Assembly: GCA_007922305.1 (NCBI GenBank)
Contig: ML677385.1
Coordinates: forward strand, 6,784,336 to 6,848,335
Direction of reading: 5' to 3'
Source: Dermatemys mawii
Taxonomy: Eukaryota; Chordata; Testudines; Dermatemydidae
Length of the DNA: 64,000 bases
This document shows positions 1 to 11,303 of the stretch, in pieces. A model generated the notes under the pieces. That model ran no database searches. It was not told the origin of the DNA and saw only the letters and a list, made by a program, of their open reading frames with translations. Position numbers and translations under genes: made by a program. How positions within the stretch are numbered: position 1 is the first letter of the stretch; each line of letters opens with the position of its first letter.

Positions 1-1339
1 ATTGGTATTTTTGGGTGTGTCATTTCTTTGCTGGGGTTTGTACATGCCGTTGTACTTTGTTTCCTGGGTACTGGGTTTATTCTCCTCCCCAGCAGGTTCC
101 CAAGGGACAGCATCCTGTGCCCCTGAGCACAGTGAGGAGTCACCTCAGTTGGAGGCACCAGGTGTCACAAAAAAAGAACCCAGGATCCAGCCCTTATGAG
201 GAGAGGGAGAAGTCACTCCAAGGATAAAGCAACCAGGCAAGAGGGTTTGGGCCACACCTCAGGGGAAAGGCCACACCTGAAAAACTGTCAGTGCTTTATG
301 ATGTTGAAGGACCATCTCAACTAACTTTCCTGTTTATTCCTGGAGATTCGGAGTGAGACACCAACAAACTCAAAACATATGATTGAGTTGTGAGAGCTGG
401 ATCCTGGAGAATTATTATTTGTGTAAAGCATTAGCTATTGTTCACTGCTGCTCATAAAGAATCAGCTAATTTGCATGTCGCTCGAGCATAGTTTGCTTAT
501 TTGCTTACTACTCCCATCAACTCCCATTGCAAAATCCTATGATCTCTGTAGGCCTCAAGCTGATGACATACAAGAACTTGGATATGAATGGTGAAGCTAA
601 TACATTGCCTCATACAGAACTAGGAGGTACTTATGCCAATTCAAATATAAAATAAAAATCAAGACAGTTCCCAGAGGCATTACAGAAGGTAATAAATGCT
701 AGCCAAAGTCATAGACCCAGGGGCTAGGACCAGAGGGGGATTCTTTTCCTGACCTTCCCAGGTGGATCAGAGAGGTGAGCTGAAATGCAGCTGCTGTCTC
801 TGAGAAACCAGCTGAAGGTGGTTTCATCTGAGCTGACCTGGCACTCTTGTTCACAGGGTAGTAGGTTCAACCAGTCAGGAATGTAGGAGAAATACCATGC
901 AATTTTCCTGATGTGACATATTGTGATGAATCAGGTACAAAGTTGAAATACACAAACTGTAGCCTGAAAACATATGTGGATATCCACAAAAACATATGTA
1001 AAAAGCTTCTGTGGACAATTTGCACACACAGACCCAATTCAAGTCAAACCACTCCTGGTTTGTAAACACTGGGCCTAACTCAAGCGAAAGCTTACTCTGT
1101 TATTACTTGTCAAGTCAAACTGTTGCCTAGCAGCAGTCTCCACCAGTTCAAAAATGTTTGTGTGTCCCTGAATCCCACTGCAAGCCTCTGAAGTGTGGAC
1201 AAAATAACAGTAGATTCTAAGCTATGGTTCCAAGAGTAATCCTTACTCTGCGTCTTTGCATTTATGCATAACAATCTGATCCCTGATTTCATTACGCAAC
1301 AACACTAGGCATGTGACATATTGCTAACCACACAACATG
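1..1339. other. No gene recognised
   Basis: I see no coding exon, RNA gene or repeat that I can name here. The open frames at the left edge are short, overlap in two frames, and lack splice or codon support. The A-run and GA-rich stretch around 165-215 could belong to an old repeat, but I cannot assign it. Confidence 0.3.
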
Positions 1340-1830
1340 CCTTAAGCCTAAAGGGAGTGAGGCAGATCTGCTGTGAGATGTACAGAGAAGGCACGGGACT
1401 GGAACTCAGACGATCTCGGCTCTATCGTCCTGGCTGTGCTATTGACTTCCTGTGCGAGCTCCATCAAGTCATTTAGGGTATGTCTACACTGGGAGCTGGG
1501 GGTGTGATTCCCACTCAAGGAGACATGCTTGCACTAGTGCTGATTGAGTAAGCTTGCTAAAAACAGGAGGCCTGGGCCACGCTAAGTATGTACATAGATG
1601 TTTGAGTGGTTAGAGCTCAGGGCAGCTGGCCACTTGTGCTGCTGCAGCTATGTCCTATTTTTAGCATGCAAGCTCAAACAGAGCTAGTGTGGGTAGGTGC
1701 CCTGAAGCTGGGAATCTTCCCCTCACCCCAGCTTGAAATGTAGACATATCCTTAGTCACTCCATGTATCCCTTCCCTACCTCACAGCAATATTTTCTTGC
1801 TCATGGGGGTGTTGTGAGGATAAAATAATT
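1340..1830 (+). repeat. MIR-like tRNA-derived SINE, split by a MITE
   Basis: The left part (1340-1475) carries the degenerate tRNA-like head ending in a TTCCTGTGCGAGCTC segment and a CAAGTCATTTA box. The right part (1755-1830) continues with the typical tail, CTACCTCACAGC then GGGGTGTTGTGAGGATAAA. Between them lies a 276-bp MITE. At least seven other copies of this SINE occur in the window in both orientations, which fixes the reading of this broken one. It has no coding capacity. Classification as MIR/CORE-type is by motif similarity only. Confidence 0.7.
1476..1751. mobile_element. PIF/Harbinger-type MITE inserted in the SINE
   Basis: The element starts GGGTATGTCTACACT and ends AATGTAGACATATCC, so its ends are inverted repeats over about 25 bp with a few mismatches. 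It is flanked by TTA at 1473-1475 and TTA at 1752-1754, the 3-bp duplication typical of PIF/Harbinger transposons. At 276 bp it is far too short to code for a transposase and must have been moved in trans. Its insertion cuts the surrounding MIR-like SINE at the TTA of its CAAGTCA(C/T)TTA box. Confidence 0.8.
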
Positions 1831-2659
1831 ACAGGATGTGATGCAAAGCAGCAGGGCCATCAATGACCTTTATAAATCCTCTCAAGAAATATTTGGTGAA
1901 ATGGCAGTGAGAAAAAGAAACAGAAGGAGGCATGAAAGAATGCAAGAGGAAGAAAAAAGGCTGGGATTGATGATTAGCGCTCTTACCTAGAAGCGTAAAA
2001 AGAAATGTGAAAGTCAAACACTTCTTCTGCAGCCAAGTACAATGGAACTCTTTGCTGTGGGACCCCAGGATGTGTGTCAATAAGACGTGTTTGGTCTGAG
2101 ATATCAGCACGGCACATACTGGTGCCACAAGTGGTGCGGAAAACCTTTCAACATGCATAGCACATTCAAACTGGATAGAAGTGTGCTTAATTAAAAAGAA
2201 TGTGTGAAGTTTGTTTAACCAGGCGCTTAGAATGGACTGAAGAAAAAGGTTTGTGAAATTACTTGAAACAAAACTGTAGAGCAGTACATTAAATAAAAGT
2301 TCAGTAAATGTGGCTGTACTTTTCAGTCTTTTGCTCCTTGAGTCAATTGCGCTGATGAAGTCAAAATTAAATTCCACAGTGAAAATGGAAATTTCAAGTA
2401 TAAGTGCTCACAACAGACCAAAACATTACTGACCACATCCATAAGTACTCTGGGCAAATAGCAATTCAATGCTACTTGTAATACTAAAATACTACTCCAG
2501 AAAGCATGACCTTCTAGAGGCAGAAGGCAGTAGTGTTCAACCGATGGCAGGTATAGAGTCGAAAGAGCAGGAAATTTCCTAACCAACCTACCATTAGGCC
2601 TCTGATACATTAAAAATCTACAAAACATCTTTCTATGCCTCTCTCTCCAATCTCCCACC
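1831..2659. other. No gene recognised
   Basis: The longest frames here (minus strand, up to 182 residues) have no recognisable domain and a biased Phe/Leu/Ser composition expected from AT-rich DNA. I see no repeat that I can name with confidence. Confidence 0.3.
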
Positions 2660-2933
2660 TCCTCCCTCTCAATTACAGTAAGCAACATAGGAGTGTGTTT
2701 TAAATGTGCTAATTCAGCAGGACCTTTAGACAATATAGATGCTCCCAATATATTTGAAAATGTAGAAAAACCATCCAAAAATAGCTAATAAATTTCTATT
2801 AGTGTTCTGTTGTTCAACAATGCAATTAAAACCGTGATTAATAACAATTTTTTAAAATACAATTAATATTTTGAGTTAATCACGTTATTTTGAGTTAATT
2901 GGTTGAATTAACTGCAATTAATCAACAGCCCTA
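2660..2933 (-). repeat. AT-rich interspersed repeat with GATTAATCGC-like motifs
   Basis: Read on the minus strand it begins AGGGCTGTTGATTAATTGCA and continues with repeated short motifs of the form (G/A)ATTAA(T/C), then a segment about a conserved TTTTTGGATGG. I recognise this as one end of a common reptile interspersed repeat, probably a DNA transposon, but I cannot see the other terminus or a target duplication. The left boundary is approximate. Confidence 0.5.
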
Positions 2934-4084
2934 CTTATAAGTGTACATTATTATTAATTAAGGGTCCTTATTCAGATCCTGAAATACTGAGTTTTGAACA
3001 GTCATTACTCAAGCAAATCTGCCATTTATTTAACTGAGTAAGGACTTTAAGATTGGGGCCTACAAGTCCTTGCAAACTACACTTATATCTGCAAATTACA
3101 CATATGTTTAAAATATTCTTATAGGTCATTTTCCTTATGATTTACAGTATAAACAAAAGGAGCAGATTAAAATAAAATAAAAGGACATTTGTACACTGTC
3201 CATATAAAATAACAGCAATGCTGTGGAACAAAGCAAACTGAATAAAAGTGAAATGAAACTGGATGTGAAATGTGAGAGGATTTTACTCTAGAAATGAGAC
3301 AGCTCTTTGTCAAAAACATCATACTAGCTACTGTCTGATATACACAAGAGGAGCAAGACATCCAATGTACCAAAGGCTAGCAGAATTCAAGAATGTTGAC
3401 AGAGCTGTCATAATTCCTGTGCATCCTCTTTAACATAGAATGAGTGATAAATGCCATGAGGAAAGCACAAAAATTGTGATGCTGGTCACACTAATTGAGG
3501 AACTAGCTAGTTGCCTGACATGTTTTGCCCCACGGTAAATGATACAGAGCAATACTGGCTCCTCTACAAGAAATTTCTCTCCATATCATCTTCAGAGGCT
3601 GTAGACAGCTCGTGGAGACCATTCCACGGAAGATCTTCAAGAGCACTCTCTACCCAATGGAGACACCTCTAGGCATGATTTTCAATAGCATTAGCTGCCT
3701 GCCAAGGTCCATTGCATAGACAGGGCTTGTGGCCAACAAGCTCTCAGAGCAGCTAAGGATGGAGGGTGAGTAGGTGGCTTTAAGCTACCTTTGTGCTCCT
3801 CTGTTCCAAGTGCCAATCTGGTCCCCAGCATATATTAAAATAGCTGGAAGGTTGTTCTAATATACACTGGCTGCCATTGGCCCCAAGGGAGCTGTTCCCT
3901 CAGCCACGGTTGGGTATAAAGGAGCTCCAGCTGCGTTAAGTGGAGTGCATGGCTTCTTTGAGCAGCACAAAGGAGCCAGAGGAAACCAGTGGCTCTGACC
4001 TTTGGTATTTTTCTTTCCTTATCCCCTTTATTCTTTCTCTGTCCCAGTCACTCCATCATATCTGAATTTCTGGAGTGGTGTCCT
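2934..4084. other. No gene recognised
   Basis: AT-rich sequence without a supported gene. A TATAAA motif lies at about 3916 in front of a moderately GC-rich stretch, but with no open frame or exon behind it this is not evidence for a promoter. Confidence 0.3.
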
Positions 4085-4290
4085 GTAGGCACTACCCCTT
4101 CCAGCATTTTAAAGACTTGAGCTGCACAACCCTCTTGCGAGGTAAGAAACATCCCCATTTTACCAATGGGTACACTGAGGCACAGACGTTAAGTAACTGG
4201 ACGTCACACAGCAAGCTTGTAGAAGAGGCAAGAACTGAACCCAGATCACCTTACTCTCAGTCCTGTGCTTTAATCACATACCATATGATA
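4085..4290 (-). repeat. MIR-like SINE
   Basis: The plus strand shows the reverse complement of the family: CCCCATTTTACCAATGGG, then ACTGAGGCACAGA, then CACACAGCAAGCTTG, then the tRNA-like head region near GAACCCAGATCACC. The copy is diverged and lacks clear target duplications. Confidence 0.65.
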
Positions 4291-5556
4291 ATACAAACAA
4301 CCACAACAGAAGAGCACTAGACCATATTTCTTCTCTTTACTTTAAGATCTATACTGGGCCCTTTAATTGTATAATATGTAATGAAGTGATCCTATATCAG
4401 TCTTAAGAATCTATACCAAAGACACATAGCCGCTCTTCCTTCAAGTCAATTCCCCCAAAGAATGCATAAGCAGCAGATCATATTCTTGGAGAAAATACAG
4501 AGTAAGCAAGTGGCCACATATTAAAAACTAAGATCCAGCTTAAGACTCCTAGAGGCAGAGCTGGTGATGTGATGGAGGTTCACCACCTGAGCGGTGTTAG
4601 CTCATGAATAGGGCCGTACCAAATTCATGGTCCATTTTGATTAATTTCACAGCATGAGTGTTTTGGGGAGGGTTTTTTGTTTTGGTAAAGCTAAGATCCC
4701 ATGTCTTCTGAGTCCCAGACAGTGCCTTATTCACAAGACCTCACTGCAGGAACAGGCACCAATGGCTCTAGGGATGCTGCAGAAAGAGTGTGCACTCAAA
4801 ACAGGCACGCAGTCTAGTCTGCCTTGTGTCTCTCCCTGGGCACTGTGTTATATGCAAGAGGAAAAGCCACCATCCCCCACTCCCCTCTAGACCATTCAAC
4901 GTAAAGTGACTCTTCATACTGCTCCACTCCAGCACTCAAGGAGCACAGGTCACATCTGACATCTGCCTCCTACACAGAAAGTCTCCCTGTGCATAGGGTT
5001 GGCCACAATTTCATGCTTACTGCTTTTACTTTTCAGGTTCAACCAACAGTTTGAAAGTCACTTTTACAAACAGTTTTTCCCCAAGTGTTTGTTTCCACAA
5101 TATACTATAATTGGAGGGGTAAGACAACCAGCTCTTAGATGCAGGATCTTCAAAAATGGTTTTCATATGTAAAGTTAGTTAGTTCTGTTTTATGCCCATA
5201 TGCAAGCATGGCCTAGAAAGGAGTAACATTCATAAACCACAAATTAGAATTATTGTGCCAAGCACAATATAGTGTCTGCCTAAAGCATATCAAATGGAAC
5301 AGAAGACTTCAGACTTTAAGCATACTCAGATGGGCTTTCAGTTCCACCACCATAAATCTGGAGTAGTTCCATTGTGGGTTAAATACACTCACAGTCTGTG
5401 CCAGCCTCAGCCAGCTCAGACTCTAGGGGAGAGTCCCAGACAGTGCAAAGTCTGCTAGGGGGCTGTGGTGGAACAGGTATTCACCACACAACAAGACAGC
5501 AAAGCCCAAAAGTGTGTGGCACTGACAAGGGAGAGGGTGCATTGATCCACACTGGC
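4291..5556. other. No gene recognised; one short repeat end
   Basis: A fragment near 4613-4655 (GGGCCGTACCAAATTCATGG) resembles the end of a common reptile DNA repeat but is too short to classify. The rest is unassigned. The open frames at 4654-4890 and 5398-5610 have no recognisable features. Confidence 0.3.
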
Positions 5557-5669
5557 AAGGCTATTATGGAGAGATTAATTCGGCCACCAACATCTGATCG
5601 GCCAAATTAATCTCTCCATAATAGCCTTAATAACATCGGCCAACAAATTCAGCATGGCTGAATTTGGCC
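5557..5669. repeat. Perfect-stem hairpin followed by a second hairpin
   Basis: Arms at 5557-5585 and 5600-5628 are 29 bp each and complementary at 28 of 29 positions, around a 14-base loop. A second, smaller inverted repeat follows directly: AAATTCAGC at 5645-5653 pairs with 5657-5665, with flanking GGCCA/TGGCC. Both stems share a GGCC(A)AATT theme. This looks like the core of a foldback-type DNA transposon or MITE, but no terminal repeats or target duplications were identified. Confidence 0.65.
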
Positions 5670-5689
5670 ACGTCATTCTGCACATTAAT

Positions 5690-7150
5690 CATTACATATA
5701 TTTATAGCTTCAGATATTTTTAAAATTTATTCAAAAGGCAGCACTAAATGAAACCACTCAGATTTGACTACCAGAAATTAAAATCAGATAATAAACAATC
5801 AGCATTTCATTCTTACAATAGAATCATTATTTCATAGGACATTTAGTTTATACAGTCTATGCACCTGTAGTTGGAATAGTAGCTATACAGTGATATTTGA
5901 TAGCTTTTGAATGTAATTACTCAAAAGAAACCATCCAGAGTCAGTTTAATCATAGTGTAACTAATTTTTAATTTTCAATGTACAGAAAAGTAACCACATT
6001 AGTCTTTTACTTACTTTGCTTTATATTCATTAAATTTCTACACTGTAGCTAAACTAATTAAATAAACGTTAAATATTTCTCAGTTAGTAGTACAGCAAAA
6101 ATTAAAGACACCTCTCAAATAGTAGAATGCACAACAAAAGCAAATAGCTAATAGCTTTGCAGGCTACGGCACCCAAGTTTATACATGTACAGAGCTTGTT
6201 TAGTGATTGTGAAATTAAATTATTATTAGCTCTCTGTTGAGGCAGTCAGGGCAATGCACTGTATTAATGGAAGGCTGATATGCCAAAGGATAATAAAAAG
6301 GGGAGCTATTACTTTACAGGGCACTTGTAAGGTGCTATCTAATATTCTGTGTGCAGTGCTGATCACTGCACAATTGAAAAATATTTTAGCCTTGGATAGG
6401 GTGCAATACCATGGTGGCCCCCTTGCAATTGTAGTTAATATCTGAAGCCTACCCCTTAGACCCTTGTGTCTCAAGAAGATCCTGTCATGCAAGCATTACA
6501 AATGAATGTGAAGGAAAAGAACAGTGCAATGAGAAAATACTGATTACACTCTCAGTTTCATTGGTTGCTGGGATCATGAATGCAAGTGACTGCCAATAAT
6601 TCAGTTGTTTGCAGCTGCTTTTGCCTGAGAAATGAAGATATGATTAAGGGGAAATAATGACTGGGACTGGGAGAATTATTCCAAAACCACATCATCTGTC
6701 TAAGAAAAACAAAACAGACCGTCCAGTGGCAACTCAGTCCTCAGGGGACTGAATTGACACAATACACTAATTTCATCTGGGACATGAAAGTCATCCCTGC
6801 TTTTATTACTTCAGTGACCCTTTTCAACCAATTTTAGTATTTGTACTTGATGTCATTTTCTGAGCAGCAAACCGCTGTGGCACAATAATCTTAAATCCCT
6901 GCATCCTTCTGAGATAAAGACACTAAAACACAGAACTGGATTCCTTCAATGTCACCCTGCTTTTGATTTAGAGCATATTATTCAGCACACAAGTATTTCC
7001 TCCCTCATATAGGGGGGAAAAAATCAAGTCCCATACTTTCTTCTAAGCACTTTCGTCTAGCTTAGAGTTTCTTAAGCTTCTGACCATAAAGTCATGCAGA
7101 ATGGTCTGCCGATTGTGAGATCCTAACCATATTTTCACTGATAGCAGTTT
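5690..7150. other. AT-rich DNA without a gene; small hairpin inside
   Basis: From 5690 to about 6480 the sequence is AT-rich, not obviously repetitive, and has the texture of conserved non-coding DNA (many TAAT, ATTA and TTCAT motifs), but conservation cannot be seen from one sequence. A perfect 8-bp stem (GTGCAGTG at 6351-6358, CACTGCAC at 6364-6371) lies within it. No open frame is convincing. Confidence 0.3.
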
Positions 7151-7159
7151 TATGTTTTA

Positions 7160-7690
7160 TGTCTTCTAAAGCCTCAAGGCCTCTAAGAGGCTGGAAGGGG
7201 AAGGCTGTTACCATGAGAGAAGTGTACACGAGGAGTTCACTAGCACAGGCAGCGGGTATCATAAGCAGGGGTAGGCTGTGCCTTCCCAAACAGCTTACCA
7301 TGGCACTGCCCACAGGCCAGGCCTCCTCCGGCAGTTTCCAGTGCTCTACCTTAGCTGGTCCAGGCTGGCTGGCCTGCCTCCCACAGGGGAAGTGCTTCTG
7401 CCTGGCACACCTTAGGGGCTGGCTGCACCACCCCGAGCACCAGAGCTAGGAGCACTGCCGCCTGGTGCACCAGGGCTGGCTGCGCCACTCAGAGCACTGG
7501 GGCTGGGGCCTTGCCCCCTGGCTGCTCAGCACTGAGGCCGGGGGCCATAGTAGGGGTGCTCTGGGCTTCTGCAGGGGAAGGGAAGTAGATGGGTAGGGGT
7601 GGAGCCTTTGGCACAAGAGGAGGGGCTGGAGGGCCTCCATGTTCACTGGCCCATTTTCACTGGTAATTGATAAAATGAGCGGTGGCACTT
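7160..7690. repeat. GC-rich interspersed sequence, probably a repeat
   Basis: A GC-rich block in AT-rich surroundings, with the phrase GGCTGTGCCTTCCCAAACAG, close to one in the hAT elements at 35544 and 55143. It also contains imperfect repeats of GGGCTGGCTGC(A/G)CCAC and similar. I take it as part of a GC-rich hAT-related repeat. No ends or duplications are visible. The overlapping open frames on both strands are composition artefacts. Confidence 0.35.
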
Positions 7691-7826
7691 TTCACTGCCA
7701 TCAGTTCTAATTAGCAGCATAACTCAACATGTAAGTCTATATGCCACCCCCCCGTCCACATGTTTAACAACCATTAACATCAATGGGAGTGGTGTGTGTG
7801 GCTGAAGGGCAATATGTGGCTGGGAG
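7691..7826. other. Short unassigned stretch
   Basis: Contains a C-run and a CATCAATGGGAGTGG motif of the kind found in many turtle MITEs; nothing more can be said. Confidence 0.2.
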
Positions 7827-8247
7827 CTGTGGCTCTCAACCTTGCCAGATTACTGTACCTGTTTCAGGAGGCTGATTTGTCTTGCGTACCGCCAAGTTTC
7901 ACCTCACTTAAAAACTACTTGCCTACAAAATCAGACATAAAAACAGAAGGAAAAAAAAAAAAAAAAAAAGTGTCACAGGTCACTAGTGCCTGTACTGAAA
8001 AATTGCTTCCTTTCTCATTTTTACCATAGCATTGTAAAATACATCAACTGGAATATAAATATTGTACTCACATGTCAGTGTAGAGTATGTAGAGCAGTGT
8101 GAACAAGTCATCGTGTGTATGAAATTTGAGTTAGTACCGACTTCACTAGTGCTTATTATGTAGCCTGGTGTAAAACTAGGCAAATATCTAGATAAGTTCA
8201 CATATCCTCTGGAAGATCTCTGCGTATCCGTTGATTGAGAACCACTG
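7827..8247 (+). mobile_element. Non-autonomous hAT element (copy 1)
   Basis: The left end reads CTGTGGCTCTCAACCTT and the right end ATTGAGAACCACTG, imperfect inverted repeats of the CAGTGGTTCTCAACC type used by many hAT transposons. A second copy of the same family, in the same orientation, lies at 34657-35041, with matching internal landmarks such as TCACCTCACTTAAAAACT and AGCCTGGTGTAAAACTAGGC. A 20-base A-run at about 7950-7969 is an internal expansion absent from the other copy. The flanking 8 bp do not match, so the target duplication has decayed. No coding capacity. Confidence 0.7.
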
Positions 8248-8520
8248 ACTAGAGAGCTTGGCCCTGTCCTCCAACACAAAGGTGCACCAGAATGCAGGTT
8301 TATACAAGACACACAGCAATGTGAAGCCTCACTCATAGCTGAGGGAAAAAAAACCAAACACCTATCCCAGCCTATATATTTAAGATTGATAAATTTCATA
8401 CATACGAAATAAGTGAATTCCCCTTACAGACAAGTTCAATTCCATTTAACAGGAATGACACCAACAGAGGTTTATAGAGATTTAACAGGTTCCATAGAAA
8501 TTACTTCTGAGACCCTATAG

Positions 8521-8727
8521 CAGGCCTGCACAACTTGGAAAGCAGGGAGGGCCACATTACTGCAAAAAAACCAGCTGCGGGCCAAAAAGCCCTGCCTTCA
8601 CCCCGCCCCCATCCGCTTCCCCCCACCCCACCACTTGGCTTGCCCACCCCTACTCACCCCCTGCAGGCCGTACAGTGAGCCCATGCGGGCCGCATGTGGC
8701 CCCTGAGCCGCATGTTGTGCAGGCCTG
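8521..8727 (+). mobile_element. hAT-type MITE with perfect 8-bp target duplication
   Basis: The element starts CAGGCCTGCACAAC and ends GTTGTGCAGGCCTG, perfectly inverted over 14 bp. It is flanked by CCCTATAG at 8513-8520 and again at 8728-8735, the 8-bp duplication of hAT transposons. It is 207 bp, GC-rich and non-coding. A second copy of almost identical length lies in reverse at 46397-46604, also with a perfect 8-bp duplication. Confidence 0.9.
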
Positions 8728-8735
8728 CCCTATAG

Positions 8736-9394
8736 GCTTTGCTAGAGAACGACAGGACTTCTGAACTAGCCTATGGAATTCTATAGCAGGGATATAGTTC
8801 TCTATTATGTTCCGATGGTTAAAAATAAACTGATAGGATCACATGCTCTCGTTATTTCTACAGGAAGTTTTCCATCATGCTACCTTTTAAATATACCCAT
8901 GAGTGAAATGTCCTGAAACGGGTTGTATGTGTTTTCCTAACTTGCATGAGCAGGTGCTGAACTGCTGGGAAAGGGTTCTGCTGACTCATGATGGGACAGG
9001 AGACTCATGAATGCGGGGCAGGTTATACAGGAGGTGAGAAAAGCTAACTTGAGAGAGGCTCAGCAGTGTGGGCTGGGAGGTGAAGAGCTAAAGAAGTTTT
9101 GTGTACCACACCCATCCCTGAGGCCCGCTTCCAGAATGTGCAGTTTAAGAAAAAATTTTCTTATTTTAAAAATGTTTCTCTCCCCCAAGGTGAGATGAGA
9201 GAGGCCCCTACACATCAAGGGGTCTGCTGCCACACCATTGCTGTTGCCACTGCCCACAGAGCAACTGGGAGCTTTGAAGCTCCACTTTTACAAGGCTGGA
9301 GAGGGTACAATAGATGGTGGTATTGTGATGATGGGTGCTGGGGATGGGGGAAACATGGTGGAACATGGTGCCCCTGATCAGGCCACCTTGCCTC
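8736..9394. other. No gene recognised
   Basis: Unassigned. The overlapping frames between 9007 and 9456 probably run into the CR1 tail that follows; the upstream part (9007-9390) may also be CR1-derived but I cannot show it. Confidence 0.3.
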
Positions 9395-10442
9395 TGGGGG
9401 CAAAAAACCTAACTGGGTTCAAGTCTGAGCTTGATAAGTTTATGGGGATGGTATGATGAGATTGCCTACAATGACGTTTAGCTGATCTGTGACTGCTAAC
9501 AGCAATATCTCCATGGCTGGTGGTGAGACACTAGATAGGAAGGGCTCTGAGTTGCTACAGGGAATTCTTTCCCAGGTGTCTGGCTGGTGGGTCTTGCTCA
9601 CATGCTCAGGGTCTAACTGATCACCGTATTTCAGGTTGGGAAGGAATTTTACCTCAGATCAGATTGGCAGAGACTTTGGGGAGGAGGGGGGTTCACCTTC
9701 CTCTGCAGCATGGGGTATGGGATCACTTGCAGGTTTAACCTAGTGTAAATGGTGGATTCTCTGTAACTTGAAGTCTTTGAACCATGATTTCAGTACCTCA
9801 GCCAGAGGTGATGGGTCTATTACAGGAGTGGGTGAGGTTCTGTGGGCTGCAACATGCAGGAGGTCAGAGTAGATGACTATGCTGGTCTCTTCTGGCCTTA
9901 AAGTGTATGACAGCATTTCTCAAACTGGGGTTCCAGGGGGTCCACAGGCCCTGCTGATCAACTCCTCCCCCTCCCTCCCTCAGCTCCCCCACACCCTTCT
10001 CAGTGCCTCCTGCATGCCAGGAAACAGCTATTCCCCAGCGTGCAGGAGAAGATGGAAGGGAGGGGGAGGAGCGGGGATGGGGTGCATTTGGGGAAGGGGG
10101 TGGAATCATGTCCAGGGCCACCAGCCCTGCTAATCAGCTCCTCCCCCTCCCTCCTGCACTCCAGGGAACAGCTGTTGAGCAGCATGCAGGAGGTGTTAGG
10201 AGAGAGGGAGAGGGAGCGGGACAGGGTGTGCTCGGGGGAGGGGGCAGAAAGAGGCAGGGAAGAGAAGAGGCAAGAGTGTAGTGTGGGTGGGAAGAGGTGA
10301 GGCGGGGGTAGGGCCTTGGGTGAAGGGGTATCAGCCTGGGGCTGAGCAAGAGGCTTGGTGGGGTCCGTGAAAATTTTTAAATCAAAATGGGGGTCCTCAG
10401 GTTGTTAAAGTTTGAGAACCGCTGGTTTATGAGTCTATGGAT
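9395..10442 (+). mobile_element. CR1 LINE 3' end, interrupted by a hAT
   Basis: The last codons of a CR1 ORF2 are readable around 9405-9456 (KNLTGFKSELDKFMGMV then stop), followed by the long CR1 3' UTR with the landmarks TTCTTTCCCAGGTGTCTGGC and CTCTTCTGGCCTTAAAG. The element ends in the short tail repeat GTNTATGAGTCTATGG. A 514-bp hAT element (9911-10424) is inserted within the tail repeat. CR1 copies are usually 5'-truncated, as here; the upstream limit is uncertain. Confidence 0.75.
9911..10424. mobile_element. hAT element inserted in the CR1 tail
   Basis: Starts CAGCATTTCTCAAACTGG and ends AGTTTGAGAACCGCTG, inverted repeats of the hAT type. Flanks are GTGTATGA (9903-9910) and GTTTATGA (10425-10432), an 8-bp duplication with one mismatch copied from the CR1 tail repeat. 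Inside are two related segments starting at 9949 and 10125 (period 176 bp) that both begin CCCTGCT(G/A)ATCA and switch from C/T-rich to G/A-rich. Non-coding. Confidence 0.8.
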
Positions 10443-11303
10443 GGGAGGCCTGGGCAAGGTAATAATTCAGTGATGGGTTTTTGTGGCGGACGTTTTCTTT
10501 TAAAAGCAAACATTCCACGCATTAAACCACACACACAGTTGAAAATTCAAACCCTTCCTCCTAAGTGAAGGAGACTCTGCTTTTTATAGCCTGTACATTT
10601 ATCAGTTTCCTGGGTATAATTCTTCTTCGGCAACAAATCCTTTGGAGCTTAAACAAGCAAAAAAGGGGGAGGGGAAGAAGCATGCCAATGCTGACAGGCT
10701 GATAACCTTATATTCAAATCAGTGCTAAGTACACCTGACAAACTGGTTCATCAAATCAGTCCCAAAGTCCACATATATTGGATCCCATTAATTCTTAAGC
10801 CTGCATGTAACGTGGTTATTGTCATTCCAAATCAATTTATCCAAACACTGGCACTGTCATCTATCTAAACTTGTCTCAACTATTCACCTATTGGCCACCT
10901 GACTCCATTAACTTAAGTAATCTCACCATGCTTGTCACTCTGACTAGATCTCCTGTTCTGGGATTCCATGAAACCTTTCGTTGCTAAACAGAAATGCAAC
11001 CAATTATTTGATTTATAAATGACATATGCACATGCATACATAACTACACATGCGTACACTCTCACTTGCCCACATTTCTCCAGGCTGGCGGAGCTGCATT
11101 TGGTACAAAACTGGAGAAGAAGCCAAAGACACTTTTCAGCCAACTTTTATGTTCCCCTGATCCTGGGGCCAGCCTGCTCCTGGTTTTCTTGCTGGTGCTA
11201 GTTTGAGCAGCCTTACTTCTGCTGGCTGATCATTATCCTAAGAGGGCATTAAGGCAGCTAGGGATCAAGTGGGTGTGGGGATGATGCAGCTATGCCCCCT
11301 TGT
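10443..11303. other. No gene recognised
   Basis: AT-rich, unassigned. A short run of CATA/CACA-type dinucleotides occurs around 11018-11060. Confidence 0.3.

Noticed and set aside
1829..2377. 182-residue minus-strand frame
   Set aside because: AT-driven Phe/Leu/Ser bias, no domain, no splice support, and overlap with a second frame at its end.
3916..3921. TATAAA motif as a promoter
   Set aside because: No exon, CpG island or open frame behind it; such motifs are frequent in AT-rich DNA.
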